Of a stretch of DNA of 64,000 nt, positions 45,239-54,043 are shown one piece after another. The notes beneath the pieces are model-generated. The model did not search any database. It was not told the origin of the DNA and was given only the letters and a program-made list of their open reading frames with translations. Origin of the DNA: JAYQKL01 sp965243245 (lineage in GTDB: Bacteria; Pseudomonadota; Alphaproteobacteria; RS24). The stretch is from positions 806,001-870,000 of the forward strand of contig OZ251536.1 of NCBI GenBank assembly GCA_965243245.1, given 5' to 3'. Both the position numbers and the translations under genes were made by a program. How positions within the stretch are numbered: the first letter of the stretch is position 1; each line of letters starts with the position of its first letter.

Positions 45239-47194
45239 TTAGATTAATTGCCTACGGATAGATTTTAATTTCAATTTCATTTGCTTTATTTCAGCTTTAT
45301 CGAGTCTATGGGCAGAAAAATAACCTTTGCACCATTGGCGCATAAAATGCCTTATAGCTTCTGCACTATGGGGAACACTTACCCCAAGCCTATCGGCAAA
45401 AACCAACCTGCCCTCATGGTCAGCTCTTTGCAAACCACAGCGCGAGGCAAGCTTTATGAACGCCTTATCCAGTGCCAGCATTGGGTCATAAAGCAAATAC
45501 CAGCGCAAAAAAGCAAAAGGAAAAACCAGCCCTAAAACACCCACGACCCAGAAAATAAAATAAGAAATCAGCTTTTGGATATTCAATTGCGAAAAGAAAG
45601 CATCACGGCTGTTATTGTCGTATAAGAGGATGTCATTGTTAATTTGAATGAAAAAATTATCGGCCCAGCGCAACCATGTTTGTAATCGCTTGGTCAATGT
45701 CTGCTCACCTTGTGCAGGATGAAGGGCGGCGGCGGAAGGCGATTTACCAAAATAGGAAGTATTTTGCGCATTATCAGCAAAAGGTACAAAAATGGTCGGG
45801 TCTAATCTTATCCAGTTTTGCCCATCTGGCTTGGCTTCCACCCAAGCATGCGCATCAGACTGGCGCACGACAACATAATTACCAAATTCATTCCACGTGC
45901 CGCCAGAATAACCAATGACAATATTCGCCGCAATACCAGCAGCTCTTAAAAGGCTCGCCAGAGCAATAGCATAATGACTGCAATACCCTACGCGTGTACC
46001 AAAAAAGAACTGATCAATTTTATCGCCTGCCAATTGCGGCGCAAATAAACTATAGCGATACCCCGCACCACCAAACCGCGCCATGACAAACTCAATAAAA
46101 CGGGCGTCAGATTTATAATTTGCCCGCTTTTCTTTTGCCCATGCTTTGAGGCGCGGATTGCCATCTAGTTTAATGCTTTGGGGAAGATTCAAAGCCATCT
46201 GATCAATTTGCGTTGAGCTAATATGCCAGCTCTTTAGCCGCAAATATTTTTTAGCTTTAGCAACAATTTCGCCGCCCGCTGTCATCCTCAAACCCGGCGC
46301 CAAAGGGCTAGCCGATGGCGCACCCAGTAATGGTAACCACGCCTTATTGACGCCTCCATAACCGGTGGCATGACGGACGCTATAATTGCGATTGGCGCGT
46401 AAATTTGTCACTGGAGAAAAAGGGATGCTTGCCGAAACACCGCGTGACCATCGCCCTTTTTCATTTTCTGTCAATAAATAAACGCGCCAGTACAAAGATT
46501 CCTGAGACGGAAAAACCGGCATAAAAGCCCGAAAGGCAATTTCCTTGCGCCGAATAACAGAAGCAAACCGCCCCATATCTAGCGTCTCTGTTACCCCGCT
46601 TTCGGCCTCATTGATCTGAAACCCCGGCAACCTTTGTGTATCCAGACGAGGAAGGATAAGAAACAAAACAACCGTAACCAGAAAAGCACCACCAAGAATT
46701 GCCATAATGGGTAATAAGCGAATTCTCAAACCTGATAATGGCATCTGGTTAAAACGAAGAACAAAGACGCCAATGTAAAAAGCCGTGCTGGCGAGCATCA
46801 ACACAAAAACCAGCAGATCAACCGACAAAACCATAACGCATAAAGCCGGAAACATAACACTCAACAAGTTAAACGGGTTCGCGCGTCCTGTTTTATCCAA
46901 ATGCTCTGGCACGCCAAGCAAAAGCACCATGGCCATGAAATATTCTGCACTCAAAGGGGGCAGCAATAGGCCCAATATAAACAAGCTGGCAGCCAATGTA
47001 CTAACGAGAAGAATGCCTCGCCCCATCGTGCGCGCCATAATAGCAAACCCCCAAAGCACAACCCAATTGATGAAGATAAAAAAATGAATTTGCAGCGCCA
47101 ACCCCAAAGCAACCGGTGCACTCGCTAAGCCCAGCAACAAAGCGTTCGTTTTAATGTCGCTATAATCCAATCGGCTAGTGGCAAGCAAGGACAT
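45239..47194 (-). CDS. TgpA-type transmembrane transglutaminase-like protein
   Basis: 651 aa from the ATG at 47194 (GAG-G RBS six bases upstream; the frame opens at 47242). Several N-terminal transmembrane helices precede a periplasmic transglutaminase-like domain with the triad GYCSHYA (Cys), SDAHAWVE (His) and RLDPT (Asp). One further helix (YFIFWVVGVLGLVFPFAFL) and a cytoplasmic tail follow. In Pseudomonas TgpA is essential; the biochemical substrate is unclear. It overlaps the DUF58 gene end by about 20 bases. Confidence 0.88.
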   Translation of the reverse strand: MSLLATSRLDYSDIKTNALLLGLASAPVALGLALQIHFFIFINWVVLWGFAIMARTMGRGILLVSTLAASLFILGLLLPPLSAEYFMAMVLLLGVPEHLDKTGRANPFNLLSVMFPALCVMVLSVDLLVFVLMLASTAFYIGVFVLRFNQMPLSGLRIRLLPIMAILGGAFLVTVVLFLILPRLDTQRLPGFQINEAESGVTETLDMGRFASVIRRKEIAFRAFMPVFPSQESLYWRVYLLTENEKGRWSRGVSASIPFSPVTNLRANRNYSVRHATGYGGVNKAWLPLLGAPSASPLAPGLRMTAGGEIVAKAKKYLRLKSWHISSTQIDQMALNLPQSIKLDGNPRLKAWAKEKRANYKSDARFIEFVMARFGGAGYRYSLFAPQLAGDKIDQFFFGTRVGYCSHYAIALASLLRAAGIAANIVIGYSGGTWNEFGNYVVVRQSDAHAWVEAKPDGQNWIRLDPTIFVPFADNAQNTSYFGKSPSAAALHPAQGEQTLTKRLQTWLRWADNFFIQINNDILLYDNNSRDAFFSQLNIQKLISYFIFWVVGVLGLVFPFAFLRWYLLYDPMLALDKAFIKLASRCGLQRADHEGRLVFADRLGVSVPHSAEAIRHFMRQWCKGYFSAHRLDKAEIKQMKLKLKSIRRQLI

Positions 47195-48122
47195 TAAAAG
47201 CCTCATCAAATTGTTGCTTGGTGGAAATAAAATACCGCTCACCCCCCAATGACATCACCGCATTAACGCCCGCCCGTTCACAAACACATAAACCCCCGCA
47301 TAAATAAGAAAGTGCATCCTCTTGTATCATCCCCTCGGATGCCTCAAGCAACACATCTCCCGCACGCGGGTCTTCAAAACTCCTAATAAAGACTTCCCGT
47401 GTCGCCGCAAATCTTTTCCAATCAATGCGTGAGGGCAAGTCACCCTCTTGAAACGCTCTTAACGCCCAAAACGCGTCAGCCTCTTTTATATCGACATTTT
47501 GAGCCTGCCAAGAAGTCTGGCGCATATAATCTAATTGAGGATAGCTACTCAAAGGATATTCAACGGGACTAGGGGCAATGAGTATTTCAAGCGGCGGACT
47601 TAACCAGCTCCAACAACGTACAATACCAAACGGAAACTGAGTTTGAAGTTTTATCGGGGGAAATTTATGTCGCCCCCGCCCTGCACGCAAAACTGGCAAA
47701 CGATAAAAAGCCTGCTTTGATGACATATCCAGCACCAGACCTTTTGGCAGATCAAGAACACCATAAATTTTTGTATTATAGGATGGGTTGCTTTTTTTGA
47801 AGCCGCAGGTGATATGCACTGTTTCAGACGCAAAATTTCGGGCTTGCGTCGCTAAGTTGATTTCTATGCCCTGTAAATTTTTAACCGCTGAGATAAGCGA
47901 CAATATGAAGAGTAAAAAAAGAAAAATAACCCCAATGAGAATGAAGTTATTTTGAACTTTATACCCCAATCCAAAACTGGCAAAAATTAAAAAAGCAACA
48001 TATAGCCCATAACGGTTAGGCAGAATGAATAGATCTCTTTGCCGTAAGGTTTTGTTTCCGTTCTGCCAGCCTCTTTTGTGCAAAAACTTCTCGCCGAGGT
48101 GTTCGGTGATTTTTTCAAACAT
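47175..48122 (-). CDS. DUF58 protein
   Basis: 315 aa. Two N-terminal transmembrane helices (NRYGLYVAFLIFASFGLGY; LIGVIFLFLLFILSLIS) precede the DUF58 motif FQEGDLPSRIDWKRFAATRE. DUF58 proteins have a vWA-like fold and work with MoxR ATPases. It starts where moxR ends (shared base region 48122) and precedes the transglutaminase gene, the standard operon order. Confidence 0.9.
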   Translation of the reverse strand: MFEKITEHLGEKFLHKRGWQNGNKTLRQRDLFILPNRYGLYVAFLIFASFGLGYKVQNNFILIGVIFLFLLFILSLISAVKNLQGIEINLATQARNFASETVHITCGFKKSNPSYNTKIYGVLDLPKGLVLDMSSKQAFYRLPVLRAGRGRHKFPPIKLQTQFPFGIVRCWSWLSPPLEILIAPSPVEYPLSSYPQLDYMRQTSWQAQNVDIKEADAFWALRAFQEGDLPSRIDWKRFAATREVFIRSFEDPRAGDVLLEASEGMIQEDALSYLCGGLCVCERAGVNAVMSLGGERYFISTKQQFDEAFNVLACH

Positions 48123-49024
48123 TATGGCACAGCAATTTTACAGGTCAATTCAGCCAAATGTGCTTCGCTCTCAGATGACTTGACAGGCATACGATGACGC
48201 AAAGCCGGCACAAGTACGGCTTGAATATCTTCTGGCACAATATAATTTCTACCGTCGATCACGGCCATGGATTGTGCCAGATCTTTAATTTGCATCAGCG
48301 CGCGCACAGAAAGTGACGGTATAAGGCCTTGGCGAATATGGGTCGCAACTTTTTGCAAATACGCAATCATAAGCGGTGCTGTTTCAACCTCGCCAATACG
48401 CTCTTGCAAAAGCTTAAACTCTCCATCCTTTACAACAGCGCGCGCGCTGAGATTAACGCCATCGCTGGATTTTAGATCTCGTAAAATTTGCGCTTCGGTT
48501 TCAGGCGAGGGCAAACCCAAAGAAAAAGATAAAGTAAATCGATCAAGCTGGGATTCAGGCAATTTGGAAACCCCGACTTGCTCACTCGGATTTTGCGTGG
48601 CAATCATTAAAAACGGGGTCGGCAATATATACCCCTTACCATCAATACTTACCTGTCGTTCAGCCATGGCTTCGAGCAACGCACTTTGACTTTTACTCGG
48701 CGCCCGATTTAACTCGTCAACCAAAAGAAGTTGCGTGAATAACGGCCCCTGACGAAACGTAAATTTAGCCGTATTGGGGTCGAATATATTCACCCCAAAA
48801 ATATCAGACGGCATGGTATCATTCGTACATTGAAGTCTTTTCCAATCAAGGTTGAGATGATGACCAAGAGCGCGCGCCATACTCGTTTTACCTGTGCCCG
48901 GTGTATCTTCAATAAGAACATGCCCGGAAGATAAAAATGCCGCAACCGCCAAAGTGACTTGTGTTTCTTTATCTCTGACAATTTCAGAAACTGCTTTAAT
49001 TACATCCGTCAGAACAGAACTCAT
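48122..49024 (-). CDS. MoxR-family AAA ATPase
   Basis: 300 aa. Walker A is EDTPGTGKTSMA, Walker B LLVDELNRAP and sensor 1 MIATQNPSEQVG. MoxR proteins act as chaperones for vWA/DUF58 partners. It leads the three-gene MoxR-DUF58-TgpA operon, which lies between the partner-switching genes and the pilC/pilB group. Confidence 0.93.
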   Translation of the reverse strand: MSSVLTDVIKAVSEIVRDKETQVTLAVAAFLSSGHVLIEDTPGTGKTSMARALGHHLNLDWKRLQCTNDTMPSDIFGVNIFDPNTAKFTFRQGPLFTQLLLVDELNRAPSKSQSALLEAMAERQVSIDGKGYILPTPFLMIATQNPSEQVGVSKLPESQLDRFTLSFSLGLPSPETEAQILRDLKSSDGVNLSARAVVKDGEFKLLQERIGEVETAPLMIAYLQKVATHIRQGLIPSLSVRALMQIKDLAQSMAVIDGRNYIVPEDIQAVLVPALRHRMPVKSSESEAHLAELTCKIAVP

Positions 49025-49139
49025 TTTACCTACTCAACAATTTTATCATAGCCCTTGAGTATCGTTAAAAATGCCCTGCCTTACAAGTTCAACATGGTGT
49101 AATATTATGGCTTGTTGTAAAAAGTCATCAGAGTAAAAA

Positions 49140-49515
49140 ATGGACTCTTCTGAATTTGAACCCCCTCACGCTTGCGTTCTGGCCGCGTGCGTTCCAATTG
49201 TGCATTGTCGTCATTGCCGCTACTGGGATGCGCACTTCATACACCAGCCAACTAAAACGCCAGAAGGGCTGTGCCGTCGCCATGCGCCCCAACCTTGCGA
49301 TGATTGATGAAAGCAGTCATGAAAGCAGTGGTAAACGTAGCGATAAAAACAGCGGTAATGGGATTTGGTGGCCACATACTTTTAAAGATGACTGGTGCGG
49401 CGAAGGCGCACCCCTTATCATACCAGAGTGCGGCGAAGGCGCACCCCTTATCATACCAGATGGCGGCGAAGGCGCACCCCTTATCATACCAGATGGCGGC
49501 GAAGACACCGCTTGA
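49140..49515 (+). pseudogene. Small Cys-rich protein gene with apparent +1 frameshift
   Basis: From the ATG at 49140 the frame gives a 55-residue protein with VHCRHCRYWD and GLCRRHAPQP, ending at TGA 49305-49307. The next frame (+1) continues with GNGIWWPHTFKDDWCGEGAP. Small alphaproteobacterial and phage proteins I have seen join CxxCxYW, CRRxxP and WPxTxxxDWCGE in one chain. Removing one C from the C4 run at 49287-49290 would fuse the two halves. It is a recent frameshift, a sequencing error, or less likely recoding. The C-terminus holds a 33-bp tandem repeat. It is convergent with the pilC-like gene. Confidence 0.6.
49396..49494 (+). repeat. 33-bp tandem repeat, three copies
   Basis: Units at 49396-49428, 49429-49461 and 49462-49494 differ by a few bases. 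In the +1 frame they encode CGEGAPLIIPE, CGEGAPLIIPD and GGEGAPLIIPD, duplicating the end of the DWCGE motif. The contiguous units and absence of spacers exclude a CRISPR array. Confidence 0.93.
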
Positions 49516-49526
49516 GCTTCTGTGAA

Positions 49527-50762
49527 TTACCCGCCCGCCAGATCACCCGCCGAAAAGATTGGCAAATAAAGTGCCACAACCATAGCCCCCACCATCCCCC
49601 CAACAAAAACAATCATAATCGGCTCAATAACCGTGGACAGGCCTTCCACAATCGCATCAAATTCTTCTTCATAATATTGCGCAATAGAATTAAGCATTTC
49701 TTCCATATTGCCCGTACGCTCGCCCACAGCAATCAGCTGAGAAAAGGCACTGGGAAAGACTTTTTCATCACCAAATAAAACGGAAAGCTCGATACCCGAC
49801 ATCACATCTTTTTTAACTCTATCAAATGCCTGCACAAACAAAATATTTTTGGTCACAGATTTTGACACCTCAAGCGTATCCAACACGCTGACCCCTGCGG
49901 CGAACAAATTAGCCATCAACAATGCTGACCGCGCCACAACAGATTTAACGCCAATATCACCAAACAAAGGCAGTTTGAGTAAAAACCAACACCAAGCTTT
50001 AAAATAGATACCGACATATTTTGACATCATCTTATGAAATGTCAGCGTGCCAAAGACAACCACAAAAATAGCGATAACATTCGAAGGCGTACTTATCCAT
50101 TCACTGGCATTAACGATGGCTTGGGTGGGGCCGGGCAACTCCATGCCCATGCCCTCATACATTTCTTGAAAGGTTGGCACCACATTGGTGAGCATAAAGA
50201 CAGAGATTAAAATCGTTACCGTAAACAAGGTAATCGGGTAAAACATCGCAGATCTAATACCGGCGCGAATTTTTGCCTGTTTTTCAAGAATCTCCACCAG
50301 CTTATCGATAAACTTATCCAACTGCCCCGAGACCTCACCCGCTTCCACCATGTTCAGATAGACATTATCGAAATGGCGCGCTTGTCGGCGAAAGACATGT
50401 GCAAGAGGTTTACCCTCATTGAGGCTGGTAATCATTTCATTGATCACACGTTTCATATTGGCGTTTTTTGTTTGGTCCGCAACCATGATAAAACTGTCAA
50501 GAATAGGCAGACCTGCACGGATCATCGTTGATAGTTTTTTGGTGAACATTAACAATTCTCGATTTGGAATAGAGCCAAAAGGCCCCCAAGTGATTTCAAT
50601 ATTTATGGCAGCTTTGGATTTTGGTTTTTGTTCTTTGATTTTGCTAATCTTAATCCGCCGCTTACGCAATTGTGAGCGCGCCCGCGACAAAGAAGGGGCG
50701 GCCAAGGACCCCTTAATCTTTTTTCCCTTCATTGTACCTATATATGCAAATACGGCCATCAA
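49527..50762 (-). CDS. pilC: PilC/GspF-type inner-membrane pilus platform protein
   Basis: 411 aa. An N-terminal cytoplasmic region precedes two homologous T2SSF domains (MFTKKLSTMIRAGLPILDSF at about 95; MANLFAAGVSVLDTLEV later). The transmembrane helices include FTVTILISVFMLTNVVPTF and PIMIVFVGGMVGAMVVALYL. This subunit couples the PilB motor to pilin insertion. It follows pilB by 17 bases. Confidence 0.93.
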   Translation of the reverse strand: MMAVFAYIGTMKGKKIKGSLAAPSLSRARSQLRKRRIKISKIKEQKPKSKAAINIEITWGPFGSIPNRELLMFTKKLSTMIRAGLPILDSFIMVADQTKNANMKRVINEMITSLNEGKPLAHVFRRQARHFDNVYLNMVEAGEVSGQLDKFIDKLVEILEKQAKIRAGIRSAMFYPITLFTVTILISVFMLTNVVPTFQEMYEGMGMELPGPTQAIVNASEWISTPSNVIAIFVVVFGTLTFHKMMSKYVGIYFKAWCWFLLKLPLFGDIGVKSVVARSALLMANLFAAGVSVLDTLEVSKSVTKNILFVQAFDRVKKDVMSGIELSVLFGDEKVFPSAFSQLIAVGERTGNMEEMLNSIAQYYEEEFDAIVEGLSTVIEPIMIVFVGGMVGAMVVALYLPIFSAGDLAGG

Positions 50763-50779
50763 ACCCTTTCAAGTCTCAA

Positions 50780-52501
50780 TCAATGCGTATTGAGGACGCG
50801 CGAATATTCCTCAACGCACATCACCCCATCTTCAATGAATTTGCGGGCGACTTCTTGCATCGTCAAAAAACCATCTGAGCGCGCAACTTCCAAAATTTCA
50901 GGAGCTTGTGCATTACGCAAAATAGCTTCTTCAATATCAGCATTTATGCGCAGCACTTCATAAATGCCTTGGCGTCCTTTATAACCAGAATCTTCACATT
51001 CTGGGCACCCATCACCTTTTTTAGCTTGAATATTTGGAATCTCTTCTTCTGTGAAACCAATAAATTTAAGTGCTTCATACGTTCCCAAAGGATCAGAGAC
51101 AAGGCAGCTTTGACAGTTTTTACGCGCCAGCCGTTGCGCCACAATCAATGAAAGAGCCGCTGAGATCATAAAATTAGGCACGCCCATATTCGTCAGCCGC
51201 GTGATCGTCGCAATCGAGTCATTTGTATGCAATGTCGATAGAAGAAGGTGCCCGGTCAACGCCGCTTTCACGGCAATTTCAACTGTCTCTTGGTCTCTTA
51301 TCTCACCCACCAAAATAACTTCAGGGTCTTGGCGTAAAAAAGCCCGAAGAATCGAGTTAAACGTCAAGCCAATTTTCTCATTCGCCTGTACCTGTCCAAG
51401 ACCTTCAAGATAATATTCAACCGGGTCCTCTGCCGTCATAATATTTTTAGCAGGGTCATTAATATATTGTAACGCGCCATAAAGAGTTGTCGTTTTGCCC
51501 GAACCCGTAGGACCCGTTACCAACACCATGCCCTGCGGGGCACTGATCGCCTCAATGAGTTTTTGCAAATCATTATCGGTAAAACCAATTTTCTCAATAC
51601 TCAAAGAGGGATCACCCTTGAGCAATCGAATAACAATCCGCTCGCCATTTTTACCCGGCAACACATTAAAGCGCGTATCAATATCCTCACCATCTTTAGT
51701 GCGAAAAGTAATGGCACCATCTTGGGGAAGCCGCTTTTCAGAAATGTCACAATCAGCCAAAATTTTAAACCGCGTGATAACAGCAAGATAATTTTCAAAA
51801 AGATATTCTGAATATTGACCCTGCACAACAAGCACACCGTTCACTCTAAACCTTATCCGCGCCGTTTCCCGATATGGCTCAATATGAATATCACTGGCAT
51901 CAAGATCAATAGAAAGCTGCAAAATATTATCGCAAAACGGAGCCACAAGAGACGCATCCGTCACATCAAAGCGGAGGCTTCGTTTGCGCCGCACCGAAGC
52001 ACTGGGCAATGCTTTTGACTTTGGCGACACAGTCTTTTGTGCCGCCACAGCCAAATGGTCTTTAACCAGCGCGCTCTCCATGCATTTTTCAAAATCACTC
52101 AGCTTAATAATAAAAAATTCAACATTAAAATTTGTCAAAGCCTTAATTTGCCCCGCCAAAGTCGCTTTTGTCGGATCCATAATGCCAACCCGCAAAAACC
52201 GTCCCTCTTTAATGAGTGGGAGGATTTGCTCATTTTCTATGAACTTTAAAGGAATAGCTTTTAAAGCCTCATCTTGAATACTCTCAGGGCTAACAGATTT
52301 TCGCCGCAAAGCATAAGCGCGTGAAAGCACCGTCAGCAAAAGGTCTTCGTCCAAACCATCCCGGATCAGTTTTTCTAAGGCCGCACCGCTTTTATTACCC
52401 ACTTCAGTCAAAACAGTTGTCAGCTTTTCCTTTTCAACCTGCCCGCCAGCCTGAAGAATACGCAACACACGATCCGCAACATCTTTACTATAAAAACTCA
52501 T
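50780..52501 (-). CDS. pilB: PilB/GspE-type pilus assembly ATPase
   Basis: 573 aa. It has an MshEN/GspE N-terminal domain, Walker A GPTGSGKTTTLY, the Asp box IMTAEDPVEYYLEGLGQ, Walker B EVILVGEIRDQET and the His box LLSTLHTNDS. The tetracysteine zinc site is CQSC and CPEC. It powers pilus extension, opposite to PilT. It follows the LysM protein gene by 27 bases, in the same direction as pilC. Confidence 0.95.
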   Translation of the reverse strand: MSFYSKDVADRVLRILQAGGQVEKEKLTTVLTEVGNKSGAALEKLIRDGLDEDLLLTVLSRAYALRRKSVSPESIQDEALKAIPLKFIENEQILPLIKEGRFLRVGIMDPTKATLAGQIKALTNFNVEFFIIKLSDFEKCMESALVKDHLAVAAQKTVSPKSKALPSASVRRKRSLRFDVTDASLVAPFCDNILQLSIDLDASDIHIEPYRETARIRFRVNGVLVVQGQYSEYLFENYLAVITRFKILADCDISEKRLPQDGAITFRTKDGEDIDTRFNVLPGKNGERIVIRLLKGDPSLSIEKIGFTDNDLQKLIEAISAPQGMVLVTGPTGSGKTTTLYGALQYINDPAKNIMTAEDPVEYYLEGLGQVQANEKIGLTFNSILRAFLRQDPEVILVGEIRDQETVEIAVKAALTGHLLLSTLHTNDSIATITRLTNMGVPNFMISAALSLIVAQRLARKNCQSCLVSDPLGTYEALKFIGFTEEEIPNIQAKKGDGCPECEDSGYKGRQGIYEVLRINADIEEAILRNAQAPEILEVARSDGFLTMQEVARKFIEDGVMCVEEYSRVLNTH

Positions 52502-52528
52502 GCCAATAGCTCTATCTCACATCTTGGT

Positions 52529-54043
52529 TCAGGGCAATTGAGCCGTAGAACCTTCTCGTCTTTTTTTCTCGCCTTCAATCAGACGCTTGACAATATTTGG
52601 ACTTTTAAGCTCTGCGGCATCCACACTTGTCACAACCGTTGCCGCAGCATTCGCGGCAGCATTAAGCTGACTTTGCCTCTCACGCGCCTTTTGTGCCTGC
52701 AAAACTTCCCGATCAACTTCCGGCAAATAGCTCAAATTAAGTGCCAAAATATTATTAGCCCTATCAACCACCAAAATTTGCTTATCGGTAATTTTAACAA
52801 CAATGCCTTCATCCACACCAAGCATCTGCCCCTCTTTTAAATGATACTGAATATCTTTGGTTTTCGATATTTCAATCAGGTCAGATGAGATCTGATTATC
52901 ATAAAAAACCGTCGGCGAGACACGAATAATCGCTTGGCTTTCAAATGTATTTAACCGCTCTTGCCCCGGTATCCGCAAGACGGTTTGACAGGCTAGCCCT
53001 TTGGCTGCAAAAAGCTGGCAATATCCTTTTGCATGTTGCGCTGAAAACATCGGGCCAATATCAAGATTATATTTCTGGCGTCCCGTTTTATCTGCCTCGA
53101 GCCGTAAGATAATATCAGAATCAAGTAGCTCTTTGAACTCATTATAAAACTCGCCTGTGCCGCGCATCGCCTCGGTAAAATCAAGATAGCGTGCTAAACG
53201 TATATAAGGTTTGCGCGCCATCAAGGCGGCATTTTGGTCAAGCTTAGTCGGCGACGCAATGGCCGTGCGCGCCTGAATTTGCGAAATGCTCTTATCACGA
53301 ATATATAGCTTTTGCCCGATAATCAGATAATCTTTTTTGGCCAATGTGTTTCTTTGTTTAAGCACCCGTGCGGACATATCATATAGTTTGGCAAGCCCAT
53401 TCAGGCTCTCGCCTTTACGAACCGTGTGTATTAAAGGCCCGTTATCGCGCGCCGAGATAAAAATAGTCTTTTTTCCAAAAAGCCTATCAGGGTTTCGGAC
53501 GCTGTTCATCTCCAGCAAATCCTGCGGGTGCAATTTATATGTTTTAGCCACCGTCAGATAACTATCATTGACTGCCATGCGATACACCCATCGCCGATCT
53601 TTTCCGGACCAATAGATTACTTTTTTGCTGCGTTTTAACTCATCCCTATTCACATGAATCACAGGCAAGAGAGGCGCTTTTGAAACCAAAATACCATCAA
53701 GGCGATAATGCGGTACCTCAAAAGCATTGGCAAAAGATGGCTCACTAATGATTTCTTGCCCGCCCCCGCCAGCAAGCATCATGTCAGAGGGCATCTGCTT
53801 GGCGGTTTGGGATTCATGACCTTGTTTTTTAATATGCGCCATTTCACGGCCCGCCTGCTTAAGCTCTTTTGTCGTTGTAGTCATGGCTTTTTTGCGAGCT
53901 GTTTGTGCTTCATCAAGCCGTTTTAAGCCGCGCACAAACGGGTCCGTAAACTCAAGCGATGCGTCCTTATCTTGCCCATACACCGGCACAATCAGAGAAA
54001 CTGCCAAAAATATAACCGCAAATATTTTACCTCCGTGCCACAT
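52529..54043 (-). CDS. LysM-containing protein with PilP-like C-terminal region
   Basis: 504 aa with a signal peptide (IFAVIFLAVSLIVPVYGQ). One or two LysM-like repeats follow (SYLTVAKTYKLHPQDLLEMN near 165-190; HTVRKGESLNGLAKLYDMSA near 206-245). A mixed region with KYNLDIGPMFSAQHAKGYCQ resembles a SPOR-type fold. Near 400-440, EGQMLGVDEGIVVKITDKQI, then LVVDRANNI, resembles the PilP beta domain. The C-terminal tail is Ala/Lys-rich. By position it fills the PilP/MshK slot between the PilO-like and PilB genes. It could anchor the pilus machine to peptidoglycan. The domain assignments beyond LysM are inference. Confidence 0.65.
   Translation of the reverse strand: MWHGGKIFAVIFLAVSLIVPVYGQDKDASLEFTDPFVRGLKRLDEAQTARKKAMTTTTKELKQAGREMAHIKKQGHESQTAKQMPSDMMLAGGGGQEIISEPSFANAFEVPHYRLDGILVSKAPLLPVIHVNRDELKRSKKVIYWSGKDRRWVYRMAVNDSYLTVAKTYKLHPQDLLEMNSVRNPDRLFGKKTIFISARDNGPLIHTVRKGESLNGLAKLYDMSARVLKQRNTLAKKDYLIIGQKLYIRDKSISQIQARTAIASPTKLDQNAALMARKPYIRLARYLDFTEAMRGTGEFYNEFKELLDSDIILRLEADKTGRQKYNLDIGPMFSAQHAKGYCQLFAAKGLACQTVLRIPGQERLNTFESQAIIRVSPTVFYDNQISSDLIEISKTKDIQYHLKEGQMLGVDEGIVVKITDKQILVVDRANNILALNLSYLPEVDREVLQAQKARERQSQLNAAANAAATVVTSVDAAELKSPNIVKRLIEGEKKRREGSTAQLP

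Noticed and set aside
49396..49494. Possible CRISPR-like repeats
   Set aside because: The units are contiguous, without spacers, and remain in frame in a coding sequence; no cas genes are present.
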